In this document: in pieces, positions 1 through 8,689 of the stretch | Layout of the letters: every line of letters begins with the position of its first letter | Position numbering within the stretch: the first letter of the stretch is position 1 | DNA from: Pyrococcus kukulkanii | GTDB lineage: Archaea; Methanobacteriota_B; Thermococci; Thermococcales; Thermococcaceae | Assembly (NCBI RefSeq): GCF_001577775.1 | Contig: NZ_CP010835.1 | Span: forward strand, 496,001-560,000 | Direction: 5' to 3' | Length of the DNA stretch: 64,000 nucleotides | Notes under the pieces: model-generated | Told to the model about the DNA's origin: nothing | Databases searched by the model: none | What the model saw: only the letters and a program-made list of their open reading frames with translations | Program-made: the position numbers and the translations under genes

Positions 1-1
1 A

Positions 2-1663
2 GTTTCGTACGCTGGACTTAGGAGCTTAGTAACTATGAAGTGCGTGGGCTTAAACGTTGCTGCAGACCCCTTGATGAGCCTCGCCTATTCCGGTGTAGAG
101 GGAGGTCTTGTAATCCTTGTAGCGGATGATCCTGGGCCACATACGAGCCAGACCGAACAGGATGACAGGTACTACGGCAAGATATCCCTCCTACCAGTTC
201 TAGAACCATATGATCCCCAGGAGGCTCACGATTTAATAATCTATGCCTACGAGCTAAGTGAGAAGTACAAGGTCCCTGTTATATTTAGGACTACCACGAG
301 GGTTAACCACACAACAGCTGACGTTGAAGTTGGGGAGTTCAAGGAATTAAAGAGGGAGCCGAAGTTCAAGAAGGACATAGAGAGGTACGTTAGGGCGAGC
401 ATGGAGGGCAACAGGAAGAGGCATCAATGGCTGAATGAGACCCTAAGGAAGATCGAGGAAGAGTTTAACTCGATGCCCTTCAACTGGATTGAGGGTGATG
501 GAAAAGTCGGAATAGTTGTCGAGGGAGCGCCGTACAATTACGTTAAGGAGGTAATTCCATCCCTGGGAGAGGACTTTAAGATACTCAAGCTCTCAACCCC
601 GCATCCACTCCCAAGAAAGCTCGTTCTTGACTTCCTTAAGGACGTCGAGAAAGTGATAGTAATCGAAGAGGGGGCACCCTTCCTGGAGGAGGAGATAAAG
701 GTTGTTGCTTATGAGGCCGGACTTCACGTCCCAATATACGGGAAGAGGACCGGGCATCTGCCCTTAGAGGGAGAACTAAATCCAAGGCTAGTGAAAAATG
801 CCATGTTGAAGATCCTTGGAAAGGAGAAGGAAGAAGTGGAGATGCCCCAGGAGGTCAGAGAGGCGGAAGCGTTAGCCCCCAAGAGACCTCCAGTTATGTG
901 CCCCGGCTGTCCCCACAGGGGTAGCTATAGGGCATTGTTGGATGCCCTAAGAGAGCTTGGCTTCGGAAAGTTCGACGTTCCGGTTCACGGCGACATAGGC
1001 TGTTATGCCCTCTCCCTATTGCCGCCCCTCGAAGCAATATGGACTGAGTTCGTCATGGGTGCCAGCATAAGCCTTGCCAATGGACAAAGCGTGGCAATGG
1101 GCAAGAAGATAGTTGCAACGATAGGAGACTCAACTTTCTTCCACAACGGAATTCAGCCGTTGATAGATGCGGTCTATAAGAACCTCGACGTTCTAGTGCT
1201 AATTCTCGATAATAGAACGACGGCAATGACGGGTCATCAGCCCCACCCAGGAACCGGGGGCAGCGAAACTGGAAGGAAGTTCCAGGAGATTGATATCGAG
1301 GCCTTGGTTAAGGCAATTGGAGTTAAGTACGTTAAAACCGTTGATCCCTACGATCTCAAGGCGACGAAGGAAGCGATAAAGGAGGCCATGAAGGTTAAGG
1401 GACCCGCGGTAATTATAGCCAAGAGGGAGTGCGTAATTCCGGTGATAAGGAGGGGTGAAATCGGAGAGATACCACTGGTAATAGAGGACAAGTGTACGGG
1501 CTGTAAGGCATGTATTCTCCTGACTGGCTGTCCAGCGTTGGTCTACGACCCAGAAACGAGGAAGGTAAGAATTGACAATCTGATATGCACGGGCTGTGGA
1601 ATCTGCAACCAGACCTGTCCATTTGACGCTATAAAGTTCCCAAGTAAAACCGAAAAATCTTAG
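2..1663 (+). CDS. iorA: indolepyruvate ferredoxin oxidoreductase alpha subunit (5' partial)
   Basis: Catalytic subunit of the TPP-dependent enzyme that oxidatively decarboxylates aryl pyruvates from aromatic amino acid breakdown, passing electrons to ferredoxin. The frame is open from base 2, before the first ATG at 35, and those upstream residues (SYAGLR) fit the family, so about 95 N-terminal residues lie outside the window. Visible are a CPGCPHRG motif, the TPP region with GDIGCYALS and GDSTFFHNG, and two C-terminal iron-sulfur motifs, CTGCKACILLTGCP and CTGCGICNQTCP. The partner subunit iorB is not seen; it usually lies next to iorA. Identity is firm from domain order and motifs. Confidence 0.95.
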   Translation, partial: VSYAGLRSLVTMKCVGLNVAADPLMSLAYSGVEGGLVILVADDPGPHTSQTEQDDRYYGKISLLPVLEPYDPQEAHDLIIYAYELSEKYKVPVIFRTTTRVNHTTADVEVGEFKELKREPKFKKDIERYVRASMEGNRKRHQWLNETLRKIEEEFNSMPFNWIEGDGKVGIVVEGAPYNYVKEVIPSLGEDFKILKLSTPHPLPRKLVLDFLKDVEKVIVIEEGAPFLEEEIKVVAYEAGLHVPIYGKRTGHLPLEGELNPRLVKNAMLKILGKEKEEVEMPQEVREAEALAPKRPPVMCPGCPHRGSYRALLDALRELGFGKFDVPVHGDIGCYALSLLPPLEAIWTEFVMGASISLANGQSVAMGKKIVATIGDSTFFHNGIQPLIDAVYKNLDVLVLILDNRTTAMTGHQPHPGTGGSETGRKFQEIDIEALVKAIGVKYVKTVDPYDLKATKEAIKEAMKVKGPAVIIAKRECVIPVIRRGEIGEIPLVIEDKCTGCKACILLTGCPALVYDPETRKVRIDNLICTGCGICNQTCPFDAIKFPSKTEKS

Positions 1664-2125
1664 ATACCCTTCCTGCTCTCTTGTTATTTTTATTAACCCT
1701 ACATGAGCTGTGGAAAAGAGAAAATATTTGTTCTACGCTGATTGGAAGTGTTTAGTAATTCTTCGTTATTAAATGGCAGTAAGTTACACGAATTGGATGA
1801 TAATGTTACGAAAATTTTTCGATGAAAATTAGAAATGTTTTTAAGAGTAGATTCACGCTAGAATACCGAGAAAAATTGTTAGAACGCAAAGAAAAGCTAA
1901 TTTTATCTTATTATAAGTAAAACGTCCTTTATAATGGCGTAGCTTCTAGAATTAAGCGAAAATAAAAGTGGACAAGAAAACGTCTTACAAGCCTTTTTGC
2001 AACTCTCATGAGATATTTAACTTTCTAGGATAGACAAGAGAAGTAAGAGGGCCCCTTGTCGAAAAACTTATAATATTGGAGCCTTTCTAAGAAGGTATTG
2101 GGGAATTGCACTAAAGATCGGGTCT
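1664..2125 (+). promoter_or_regulatory. probable CRISPR leader
   Basis: This is 460 bp of AT-rich sequence with no convincing coding frame, between the end of iorA and the first CRISPR repeat. Long AT-rich leaders upstream of the first repeat are usual in Pyrococcus arrays, and they carry the array promoter and the integration signal. The placement implies transcription of the array rightward. The exact leader start is not resolvable by eye, and part of this stretch may simply be intergenic. Confidence 0.6.
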
Positions 2126-2423
2126 GTTCCAATAAGACTAGAAGAGAATTGAAAAAGGTGATCCCACATCCAATTATATACGTTGATGAACATGTTCCAA
2201 TAAGACTAGAAGAGAATTGAAAACAAGCCACTTCAGATCCCTGTAGAGCTCACATCTGAGGTTCCAATAAGACTAGAAGAGAATTGAAAAGTCCTCTATC
2301 GCGTCGGGGTCGAGGTAGCCGTTCTCGTTCCAATAAGACTAGAAGAGAATTGAAAATGGGCGGTGTTGTAGAGCTGGAGGACTATGTCGAACTGTTCCAA
2401 TAAGACTAGAAGAGAATTGAAAA
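2126..2423 (+). CRISPR. short CRISPR array, 5 repeats and 4 spacers
   Basis: Five identical 30-bp repeats begin at 2126, 2194, 2261, 2327 and 2394. Each starts GTTCCAATAAGACTAG and ends AGAGAATTGAAAA. The four spacers are 36-38 bp and mutually unrelated. The repeat is a variant of the common Pyrococcus repeat, which differs in the middle and last bases. No cas genes lie in the window, so the array must depend on cas proteins encoded elsewhere. The lack of repeat decay at the right end suggests the array is either young or cut short; about 50 bp separate it from the next gene. Confidence 0.97.
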
Positions 2424-2473
2424 GTTGAAGAAAGAGATACTGTTCTTAGCATTGAAGCAAATTTTGAATAAGT

Positions 2474-3826
2474 TCAAATCCTAGCCAGCTTTGCTATAAA
2501 GAAGCTGTTGCAGTCGTGCTTGTGAGTCCACGCTCTAAACACATTGTCCCCAATATCTAAAAACCCTTTATCGCCCCAGGAATATTCGTATTCCACCAAT
2601 TCAAATCCCTTACCTAACGCAAATATCACGTTCTCCTCGTTCTCATCAACCCTAACTGAGCACGTGGAGTACGTCATTTCTCCCCCGTCCCTCAAGTTCC
2701 TGTAGGCGTTGAGGAGCATGTTCCTCTGGACGCTTATTACCCTCTTTATCTTCCCCTCATCAAACCTCCACTTAACTTCCGGGAACTGCCTGTAGGTTCC
2801 CGAAGAGGAGCAAGGAGCATCGAGTATCACCTTGTCAAATCTCTCTCTGTCGATGAAGCTTTGGCCATCTGCATGGACTAGCTTAACGTTCTTCACCCCC
2901 AACCTCTTCATCCTCTCCTTCATCTTCATTAGCCTGTCGTAGGAGTAGTCAACCGCAACTATCTCACCCCTGTTTTCCATTAGGGCTGCTGCATGGAATG
3001 TTTTGCTTCCTGGAGCTGCAGCTAAATCCAAAACCCTCTCCCCAGGCTCTGGACTTAGGACATGGGCGACGTAGGCTGAAGCTAAATCCTGTATAACGAA
3101 ATAGCCCTTCTTGTACCACTCTAACCTCGTTATCGGGGTTTCATACTCGAGAACCTTGAGGACGTCATCTACCGGAGTATAAGAAACCCTAACTCCGTTT
3201 TCCTCTAAGTACCTCTTAACCTTGTCAACGTCCGCCTTGAGCGTGTTAACCCTCACGTAGTACCGTTGGGGCCTTAAATTGCTCAGGAGAAGTCTAACGG
3301 CTTCATCGTAGCCTAGGAGATCAACGATGTACTCAACGTACCATCTCGGATGGGAGAACCTTACCGAGAGCCACTCCATCCTATCTTTTTCCTTCAGCTT
3401 TTTGAGGGCCCTCTCAACGTTAAACTTCTCTACTTCCCTAAGGATTGCGTTGACGAACTTGGCCCTTGTAAGATCGAACTTCTCCTTAACTACCCTAACA
3501 ACTGAATCAGTAGCTATAGCCGGATTTACACCCTTGAACTTCATCTCGAATACTCCAATCCTAAGGAGGTTCGCCAAGTAGAGGTCAAGATCCTCGATCC
3601 TCGATCCCTTCAGAACAGAGTTGATTATAAAATCAATCTTGGCCCTCCACTTCTCTATCTCGAAGACATATGCATGAGCAATTCCCCTCGCTTTCTCTCG
3701 ATCTTTTCCCTCGACTTTCCTAAATATTCTCTCAAGAGCGTGCTTTGACGAGAGCTCCTTCTCCTCGACAAGCATTAATGCATCTGCAACTATTTCATGA
3801 AGCGTGACCCTGTAAAACAGTTCCAT
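2474..3826 (-). CDS. RsmB/NOP2-family RNA cytosine-C5 methyltransferase with NusB-like domain
   Basis: A 450-residue SAM-dependent RNA m5C methyltransferase of the Fmu/Nop2 family; the substrate (tRNA or rRNA) is not decidable from sequence. The N-terminal ~160 residues look like a NusB-type RNA-binding domain. The SAM-binding motif is VLDLAAAPGSKTFH, the motif IV proline-cysteine is in LDAPCSSSGTYRQFPE, and the catalytic cysteine is in TYSTCSVRVDENE. Length matches Pyrococcus homologues of this type. It stands alone, 51 bp from the CRISPR array and on the opposite strand. Confidence 0.9.
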   Translation of the reverse strand: MELFYRVTLHEIVADALMLVEEKELSSKHALERIFRKVEGKDREKARGIAHAYVFEIEKWRAKIDFIINSVLKGSRIEDLDLYLANLLRIGVFEMKFKGVNPAIATDSVVRVVKEKFDLTRAKFVNAILREVEKFNVERALKKLKEKDRMEWLSVRFSHPRWYVEYIVDLLGYDEAVRLLLSNLRPQRYYVRVNTLKADVDKVKRYLEENGVRVSYTPVDDVLKVLEYETPITRLEWYKKGYFVIQDLASAYVAHVLSPEPGERVLDLAAAPGSKTFHAAALMENRGEIVAVDYSYDRLMKMKERMKRLGVKNVKLVHADGQSFIDRERFDKVILDAPCSSSGTYRQFPEVKWRFDEGKIKRVISVQRNMLLNAYRNLRDGGEMTYSTCSVRVDENEENVIFALGKGFELVEYEYSWGDKGFLDIGDNVFRAWTHKHDCNSFFIAKLARI

Positions 3827-3922
3827 GTTAGCAGGAACTCTAAGTTAAGTTATAAGCATTGTCCTGATATACGGGCTTCCAAAAAGAAAAAATCTAGAGT
3901 AGAGCTCAAAGCCTAGAAACGT

Positions 3923-4828
3923 TTAACCAACGCTGAGCTTTTCGGAGAAGTCTTGGGTTGAGGGCTGATAATCCAAACCAAGCCTCTGTCTGTACTCCAT
4001 TATTTGATCCCTGAGCTCGATGAGCTCTATCGGCTTATCTTTTCCCATTACCTTTAAGATATCGTAGAAAGCCCATATCCCGCTGAATATCTCGCCAATT
4101 CTTTCGCTTAAGTTCTCTGCGGAGAATATTCCCTCCTTCACGAACCTCTCTATCTCTTCCCTGGGATCAATTAGGGGAGCTATGGAAATGCTCTGGATTA
4201 CCATCCAGTTCATGACGGCAGCGTCTAGAAGCTGAGCGCTGGCCCTAATGATCTTGGCCCTTGCGTCTTCGTATGCAATTTTTTGCGCATCGAAGTTCAT
4301 GAACTCGAGCGTGTTCAGTAGGGATTCTGCTGCCCTTAAGTCAAGCTTTATTATCTCCCTCTTCGCGTCTAAGACAGCTGAGATTGTTTTTATATCATCT
4401 ATCGCAATTAAGGTTGCAGTACTAAGGATTGAGCTTACTATCACGAGATCATTCTTGAATTCAAGGTTCCTTGCCTGCTCGTAGTTCATGTATAAAAGGT
4501 ACCCGACCTTAGTGAGAAGCATCTCCCAGAGGATGAGCTTTATCGTTTCGAGGTCGGGATTCTCCATGGCATCCTTAATGTCATCTATATGGAAGTATAC
4601 CTTTCCATCCTCGGTTAACTCACTGTACGGGAGTATCAGTATCTTTTCTCCCCTCGCCTTATCCCAGGTATCAACCGGGATTACTTCGATGTCATAGTCC
4701 TCCATGGGGAATACATTCCTAAGATCCATGGAGAATTCGGAGATAGTTGATAGAACTAATTGGGTCACCTCTTCGGGGGAATCTCCAGTTAGAAAATCCT
4801 TCATAAACCTGTGCAGATAGGGCTTCAC
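3923..4828 (-). CDS. conserved hypothetical protein
   Basis: About 301 residues, acidic, mostly helical by eye, with no transmembrane segment, signal peptide or recognised catalytic motif. I place the start at the GTG at 4828, just after a GAGGTGGG ribosome binding site; the TTG one codon earlier is the alternative. Codon use matches the neighbouring housekeeping genes, so it appears to be a long-standing resident gene. It lies 94 bp upstream of the methyltransferase gene on the same strand, but with its own ribosome binding site, so co-transcription is possible and unproven. I do not recognise the family. Confidence 0.75.
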   Translation of the reverse strand: MKPYLHRFMKDFLTGDSPEEVTQLVLSTISEFSMDLRNVFPMEDYDIEVIPVDTWDKARGEKILILPYSELTEDGKVYFHIDDIKDAMENPDLETIKLILWEMLLTKVGYLLYMNYEQARNLEFKNDLVIVSSILSTATLIAIDDIKTISAVLDAKREIIKLDLRAAESLLNTLEFMNFDAQKIAYEDARAKIIRASAQLLDAAVMNWMVIQSISIAPLIDPREEIERFVKEGIFSAENLSERIGEIFSGIWAFYDILKVMGKDKPIELIELRDQIMEYRQRLGLDYQPSTQDFSEKLSVG

Positions 4829-4884
4829 CAACCCACCTCAAATATTAATGGGAGAACAAGATTAAAAATGTTCCCAGGCTAACC

Positions 4885-4892
4885 TTTATAAA
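4885..4892 (+). promoter_or_regulatory. TATA box of tRNA-Leu
   Basis: TTTATAAA lies 26 bp upstream of the tRNA 5' end, the expected archaeal TATA-to-start distance. Confidence 0.75.
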
Positions 4893-4917
4893 CCGGGGAG
4901 TAAGGAAATTATAGCGA

Positions 4918-5005
4918 GCGGGGGTTGCCGAGCCTGGTCAAAGGCGCGGGATTCAGGGTCCCGTCCCGTAGGGGTTCCGGGGTTCAAATCCCCGCCCCCG
5001 CACCA
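4918..5005 (+). tRNA. tRNA-Leu (anticodon CAG), CCA encoded
   Basis: A class II tRNA. The acceptor stem GCGGGGG pairs with CCCCCGC, the anticodon stem CGGGA pairs with TCCCG around the loop TTCAGGG (anticodon CAG), and there is a long variable arm with CCC/GGG. The T arm is CGGGG-TTCAAAT-CCCCG, followed by discriminator A and an encoded CCA. The first copy of the structured repeat starts only 36 bp downstream. Confidence 0.97.
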
Positions 5006-5040
5006 TTTTAGCGAATTCTAATGTGAGTAATAATGAGAAA

Positions 5041-5249
5041 CCGTTTCCGCTACTGGTTGTAGTGCAACTGGTGCGGTTGGTTTCGCACTCCCGTCCACAT
5101 CGGGATCACCGGTCACCTCAGACGGGAGGTCATCAACCTCCGGGCCGAACGAAAACGACCCCAATAAAAACACACACCCAGAACTTAAAAAACCTTACAG
5201 TAACAAAAATACACAAACACAACAAAAGAAACCACTGAAAGAACAGCCT
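5041..5249 (+). repeat. structured RNA-like repeat, copy 1
   Basis: First of three copies (others at 11844-12028 and, inverted, 18454-18663). The head (5041-5158) can fold as outer arms CCGTTTCCG with CGAAAACGA (two mismatches here), then hairpins CTGGTTG/CAACTGG, GTGCG/CGCAC and CTCCCGTC/GACGGGAG. The other copies keep the pairing with different bases. The tail (about 5160-5249) is almost all A and C and ends ACAGCCT. The reading frames through it are not conserved between copies, which argues against a protein. Function is unknown. One thing to compare is the Pyrococcus Hgc non-coding RNAs, especially HgcC, which I could not check. Confidence 0.75.
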
Positions 5250-5580
5250 ACTCATAAGCCTCCTAGATAAACAACACTTCACGAACTACATAAGTTCAGA
5301 GGCCCTTGAAGAACTCACAGCAGAAATTGCCCTACTGGCAAAGAAAGATAGGCTTAGTGAAAATTGGCCCCAAGTTCTTGCAAACTTCCTGAATGGAATG
5401 GAAGTAGTAGAGCCCAAGGAAAGGTTTGAGACCTGCCATGACAAAGACGACAACAAATGGCTTAAGGGGATCTATTGAGTTTGAGGAATGAAAATAAGAT
5501 CTTGCAACTCAGGGATCACCAGATTGAAATCCTCAGACCGATAGAATTCCTGAAAGAGGAACTGAGAAAAACTTGCTAAA
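5250..5580 (+). pseudogene. decayed short gene downstream of repeat copy 1
   Basis: A coherent frame runs from about 5252 (residues SLLISLLDKQHF) through EALEELTAEIALLAKK to a stop near 5478. It then continues in another frame with NENKILQLRDHQ and ends at LRKTC-stop near 5579. This looks like a gene of about 110 residues with one frameshift. The product is charged and helical. The gene behind repeat copy 2 is a different protein, so the repeat does not always carry the same cargo. Function unrecognised. Confidence 0.4.
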
Positions 5581-5636
5581 CTCAAGTGCCTTCAGAACAT
5601 CTTTTTCTTCACTTTTCTACCATTGATGTTGAAAAC

Positions 5637-5810
5637 CTAAACATATTCCCGATAAGGAATGAGAGAGCTTAAATTACCGGCAATGTGTTTAAAAGTTTTA
5701 AAACTCTCTTCTTGTAGTTCTTCCAATGCCTTTAACATTTCTCCTGCCGATTCTATAGCTTTCGTAATTAGATGAGGATAACCTTCTACTCCCTTAGGTA
5801 ACTTTCGGGA
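5637..5810 (-). pseudogene. possible minus-strand gene fragment
   Basis: A frame of about 55 codons reads KLPKGVEGYPHLITKAIESA and ends with REYV-stop at 5637. It has protein-like composition but no start codon and no recognised family. It probably belongs to the general decay of the 5-6.6 kb interval. Confidence 0.3.
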
Positions 5811-5933
5811 GGAACGGGGAATCTGACATCCTCAGACAGTTCCCATTCGGGTTACCAAAAACAAAACGCGATAAAAGTTATACCTATCATTTACAAAACA
5901 GCCACCCATGGGAGGAAGTTAGGAAGGATTGTA

Positions 5934-6496
5934 GGGGATGGAAATTGTTTTGCCGGATTTATCTTTGATGTATCCTGGGGGATACGATATAAGGGCTCCA
6001 ATACTGAAGGAGAAGATATTGAGGGAGTTGGCGGTTAAAGAAGAGGTTTCTATTCTGTTAAAGAACTTTTAGCCAAATTTAATATTAACAGGCCCTGCCT
6101 CTACAGAATCCCTTAGATCACTGGAAAGTAACGGTGCCATGATTTTGGAGACGGGAAAAGGTTCTCCTCTATACTTGGGACAGGGAAAGAGGAAGATATT
6201 TCAGGTTGTTAGAGGGGTCATATACAGGATAAGACCGAAAAAAGATTAGGGATTTTGTGGTGTTCTTTGGTACGTCGGCCCTATGGGTTCTTGGAAAGGT
6301 GCTGGAGCCGAGCTTTGGGACTGCATACATCAGAAGGGAAGATTTCGAGAAATTAAAACGAATTGGAATTAAACGAGAGGGATATCCAATCAAGTTCTAC
6401 TCCTACGATGAGGATGTTTTTAACTATACAATAGGCATAAGGGGGCTCCGTAACTGTTCCTGTTTTATGTATCGGTCTATACCATTAGTTCCGTAA
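5934..6496 (+). pseudogene. frameshifted gene, paralogue of the 8063-8642 relic
   Basis: Coding-like frames run from MEIVLPDLSLMYPGGYD near 5938, through LAKFNIN and ESNGAMILETGKGSPLYLG, into VVFFGTSALWVLGKVLEPSF at 6257. They end in FYSYDEDVFNYTIGIRGL. At least two frame changes and in-frame stops are present. The segment FGTSALWVLGKV matches FSGNSVLWLLGKI in the relic at 8063-8642, so these are two decayed copies of one family. The first half resembles a winged-helix DNA-binding region by composition only. Confidence 0.5.
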
Positions 6497-6696
6497 GTTT
6501 TTTAGTTTTTTCGGGTGTCATTGTGTTTGGTGGGCTCGGGTTTCCGTCAACGGTAGTCGATACAGGACGAGAGAACGGTTCCCTTAGTTCTCTCGTTTTT
6601 GGCTAACGAATTTGTCTACCTTCATTAACAGTAAATGTTCACTTAACTGCACAAATTTTTAAAATTTTATGCACTTTATTTTTCTAGGTGCACAGA

Positions 6697-7971
6697 ATGA
6701 GGGAGCACATGATAGCCCAAAAGTATGAAGTTGAGTTGCTGAAAAGACAATCCTATGTTAAGAGGGAAGCGGGGGAAAAACTTAGGAAATACCTAAATAC
6801 CGACCTGATAAAGGTCATAACCGGACCCCGGAGGGCGGGGAAGAGTTTCTTGGCGGTAAGGACTCTCAAGGAAAATTTCGGTTATGTGAACTTCGATGAT
6901 GAAGTACTGGCCAAAGCTGATGACCTTAATGAGGTTTTAAAGCTTGCTCACGAGGTTTACGGGGACTTCAGGACGATATTCCTTGATGAGATCCAGAACG
7001 TCCGTAGCTGGGAGCTCTTCGTGAACAGGCTAGGAAGGCTGGGCTACAACGTCATCATCACTGGCTCTAACTCAAAGCTTCTAAGTAGCGAACTCGCTAC
7101 GCACCTGACGGGGAGGTACATAGAGGTTAAGGTCTTCCCGTTCTCCTTCGGGGAGTTTCTAAGGGCAAATAACATAGAGCCAAAAGTAGAGACGAGTTTC
7201 CAAGAAGGGAAGGTGCTCTCAAAGCTTTCGGAATACTTGGAGAGGGGAGGCTTTCCCGAGGTGGTCGTTAAGGGCTATGACTACCGGGATTACGGGAGGA
7301 TGCTCTTTGACAGCATAATAATGAAGGACGTCGTTAAAAGAAAGAACGTGAAATATTCCTCCAGCCTTTATGAGCTTGCCCTCTATCTAGTCTCCAACTT
7401 TGCCAGAGAATTCAGCTACACGAGGCTGAAGAATGCTCTGGACGTGGGAAGTGTACATACCGTAAAGAACTACGTCGATTATCTTGAGGAAGCATTCATA
7501 ATCCTCAAGGCGGAGCGTTTTTCCTATAAGGTGCGAGAAAGCCTGAAATCACCGAGAAAAATTTACGTAGTGGATCCGGCTTTCCTTAGTGCCGGTTTTG
7601 TTCCCTCACCTGACTTGGGGAGAAAAATGGAGAATGCAGTTGCAGTTGAACTCGTGAGGAGAGGATACAGGCTGTACTACTGGCGGGACGAGAGGGGTGA
7701 GGTTGACTTTGTTCTGAGGAAGGGTTTGAATGTGGAGGAGCTGATACAGGTCACCAAGGAAATAACGAAGAACAACTACAGACGGGAGGTCAAGAATCTC
7801 GTGGAGGTTGGAAAAAGACTTAGGGCTGAAAAGCTTACAGTGATAACATGGGATGAGGAGGGCAGTATTAGGGAGGGCGGAAGGGATGTTAGGGTCGTTC
7901 CTCTCTGGAAATGGCTGATTGAAGCGACCACTAAGTCGGGCCTTATGGGGGGCTATGCAACTCTTAAATAG
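6697..7971 (+). CDS. ATPase with C-terminal DUF4143-like domain
   Basis: A P-loop ATPase of the AAA_14/DUF4143 type. Counting from the GTG at 6688, Walker A is GPRRAGKS (residues 46-53) and Walker B is TIFLDEIQ (residues 96-103). An arginine-rich sensor-like stretch includes ITGSNSKLL. The C-terminal part has EVDFVLRKG and LIQVT, which resembles the PD-(D/E)XK-like fold common in these proteins. I choose the ATG at 6697, about 25 bp after an AT-rich TATA-like stretch; GTG 6688 and ATG 6709 are alternatives. Three TGCAC words (6648, 6670, 6689) precede it. Function of the family is unknown; many are mobile-element or defence-associated. Confidence 0.85.
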   Translation: MREHMIAQKYEVELLKRQSYVKREAGEKLRKYLNTDLIKVITGPRRAGKSFLAVRTLKENFGYVNFDDEVLAKADDLNEVLKLAHEVYGDFRTIFLDEIQNVRSWELFVNRLGRLGYNVIITGSNSKLLSSELATHLTGRYIEVKVFPFSFGEFLRANNIEPKVETSFQEGKVLSKLSEYLERGGFPEVVVKGYDYRDYGRMLFDSIIMKDVVKRKNVKYSSSLYELALYLVSNFAREFSYTRLKNALDVGSVHTVKNYVDYLEEAFIILKAERFSYKVRESLKSPRKIYVVDPAFLSAGFVPSPDLGRKMENAVAVELVRRGYRLYYWRDERGEVDFVLRKGLNVEELIQVTKEITKNNYRREVKNLVEVGKRLRAEKLTVITWDEEGSIREGGRDVRVVPLWKWLIEATTKSGLMGGYATLK

Positions 7972-8062
7972 CTTTAGGGGCACGAATACCTGCATACTTA
8001 ATTCTTGAGCTTCTTGACCTAAGTCCTATTTAAGAGTACCCAGAACTTACCGAGAGACATTC

Positions 8063-8642
8063 TTGATGCCGTTAAATTTGCATCGAAACTCACGAGGATG
8101 GGAAATAATAAGTTTCAACGCGAAAGATGGAGATATCATGAGTGAGGCAAGCTTTTCGGGTGATCAAAACTCTAAGAAAGGAAAATTATCTGACAAAAAC
8201 ACCAAGCGGAAAGCTGATAGTTCTAGAGAGAAAGGGGTTAATATTCAGGTGGCGAAGGATAAGGAGGTAATACTAGACTCCCTAAGCCCAATAACTATCA
8301 AGCTCGTTCCGGATTATGACATGAGGGATTTAGTTCTGTTTTCTGGGAATTCTGTCCTATGGTTGCTTGGTAAAATAATCAACCCTGCAGGTGGAATCCT
8401 CTATGCAAGTGAAAACTTCAAAGAGCTCATAAAGTAATCAGGGATTTGACGATGTTTTGAGACAATCGTTTCCACAATTAAAGGTGAGAGGAATGAAGAG
8501 GCTTGAGCTTTCCGATGACATATTCATCAAGGTTTATGATTTGGGGAGCTATAACAACGAGGTTATTAGAGAGTCGATAAATGCAATGTTCAAGATTACC
8601 AAGGAGTTGAGGGAAAAAGTGGAGCGAAGAACTTTGATTTAA
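8063..8642 (+). pseudogene. frameshifted gene of the 6257 relic family
   Basis: The first frame (8063-8437) is lysine- and serine-rich, then carries FSGNSVLWLLGKIINPAGG and ILYASENFKELIK before a stop. The continuation, FPQLKVRGMKRLE and FIKVYDLGSYNNEVIRESI, is in another frame to 8642. Together they parallel the 5934-6496 relic. A single frameshift near 8440 would restore one reading frame of about 190 residues. Function unknown. Confidence 0.5.
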
Positions 8643-8689
8643 ACCAAACCCCGACCACAGGAGGAGAACCACTTTAGTTGCAGGAATGA

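Noticed and set aside
1680-2125. Possible cas or other gene fragment before the CRISPR array
   Set aside because: All frames are short and of AT-driven composition; a leader explains the stretch better.
2423-2473. Fifth spacer after the last repeat
   Set aside because: The sequence after the last repeat has no closing repeat, even a degenerate one, and runs into the methyltransferase gene end.
5023-5238. Open frame through structured repeat copy 1
   Set aside because: The frame is not conserved in the other two copies, its composition (TKTTPIKTHTQ) follows from the A/C-rich DNA, and paired-base changes between copies favour RNA structure.
4918-5249. tRNA-Leu as an integration site with an att duplication
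   Set aside because: I found no second copy of the tRNA 3' end in the window and no integrase gene, so integration here is not supported.
7606-7995. Minus-strand 129-codon frame inside the 6697 ATPase gene
   Set aside because: It is antisense to a well-conserved ATPase, with no ribosome binding site and no recognisable product. Many similar shadow frames were dropped.
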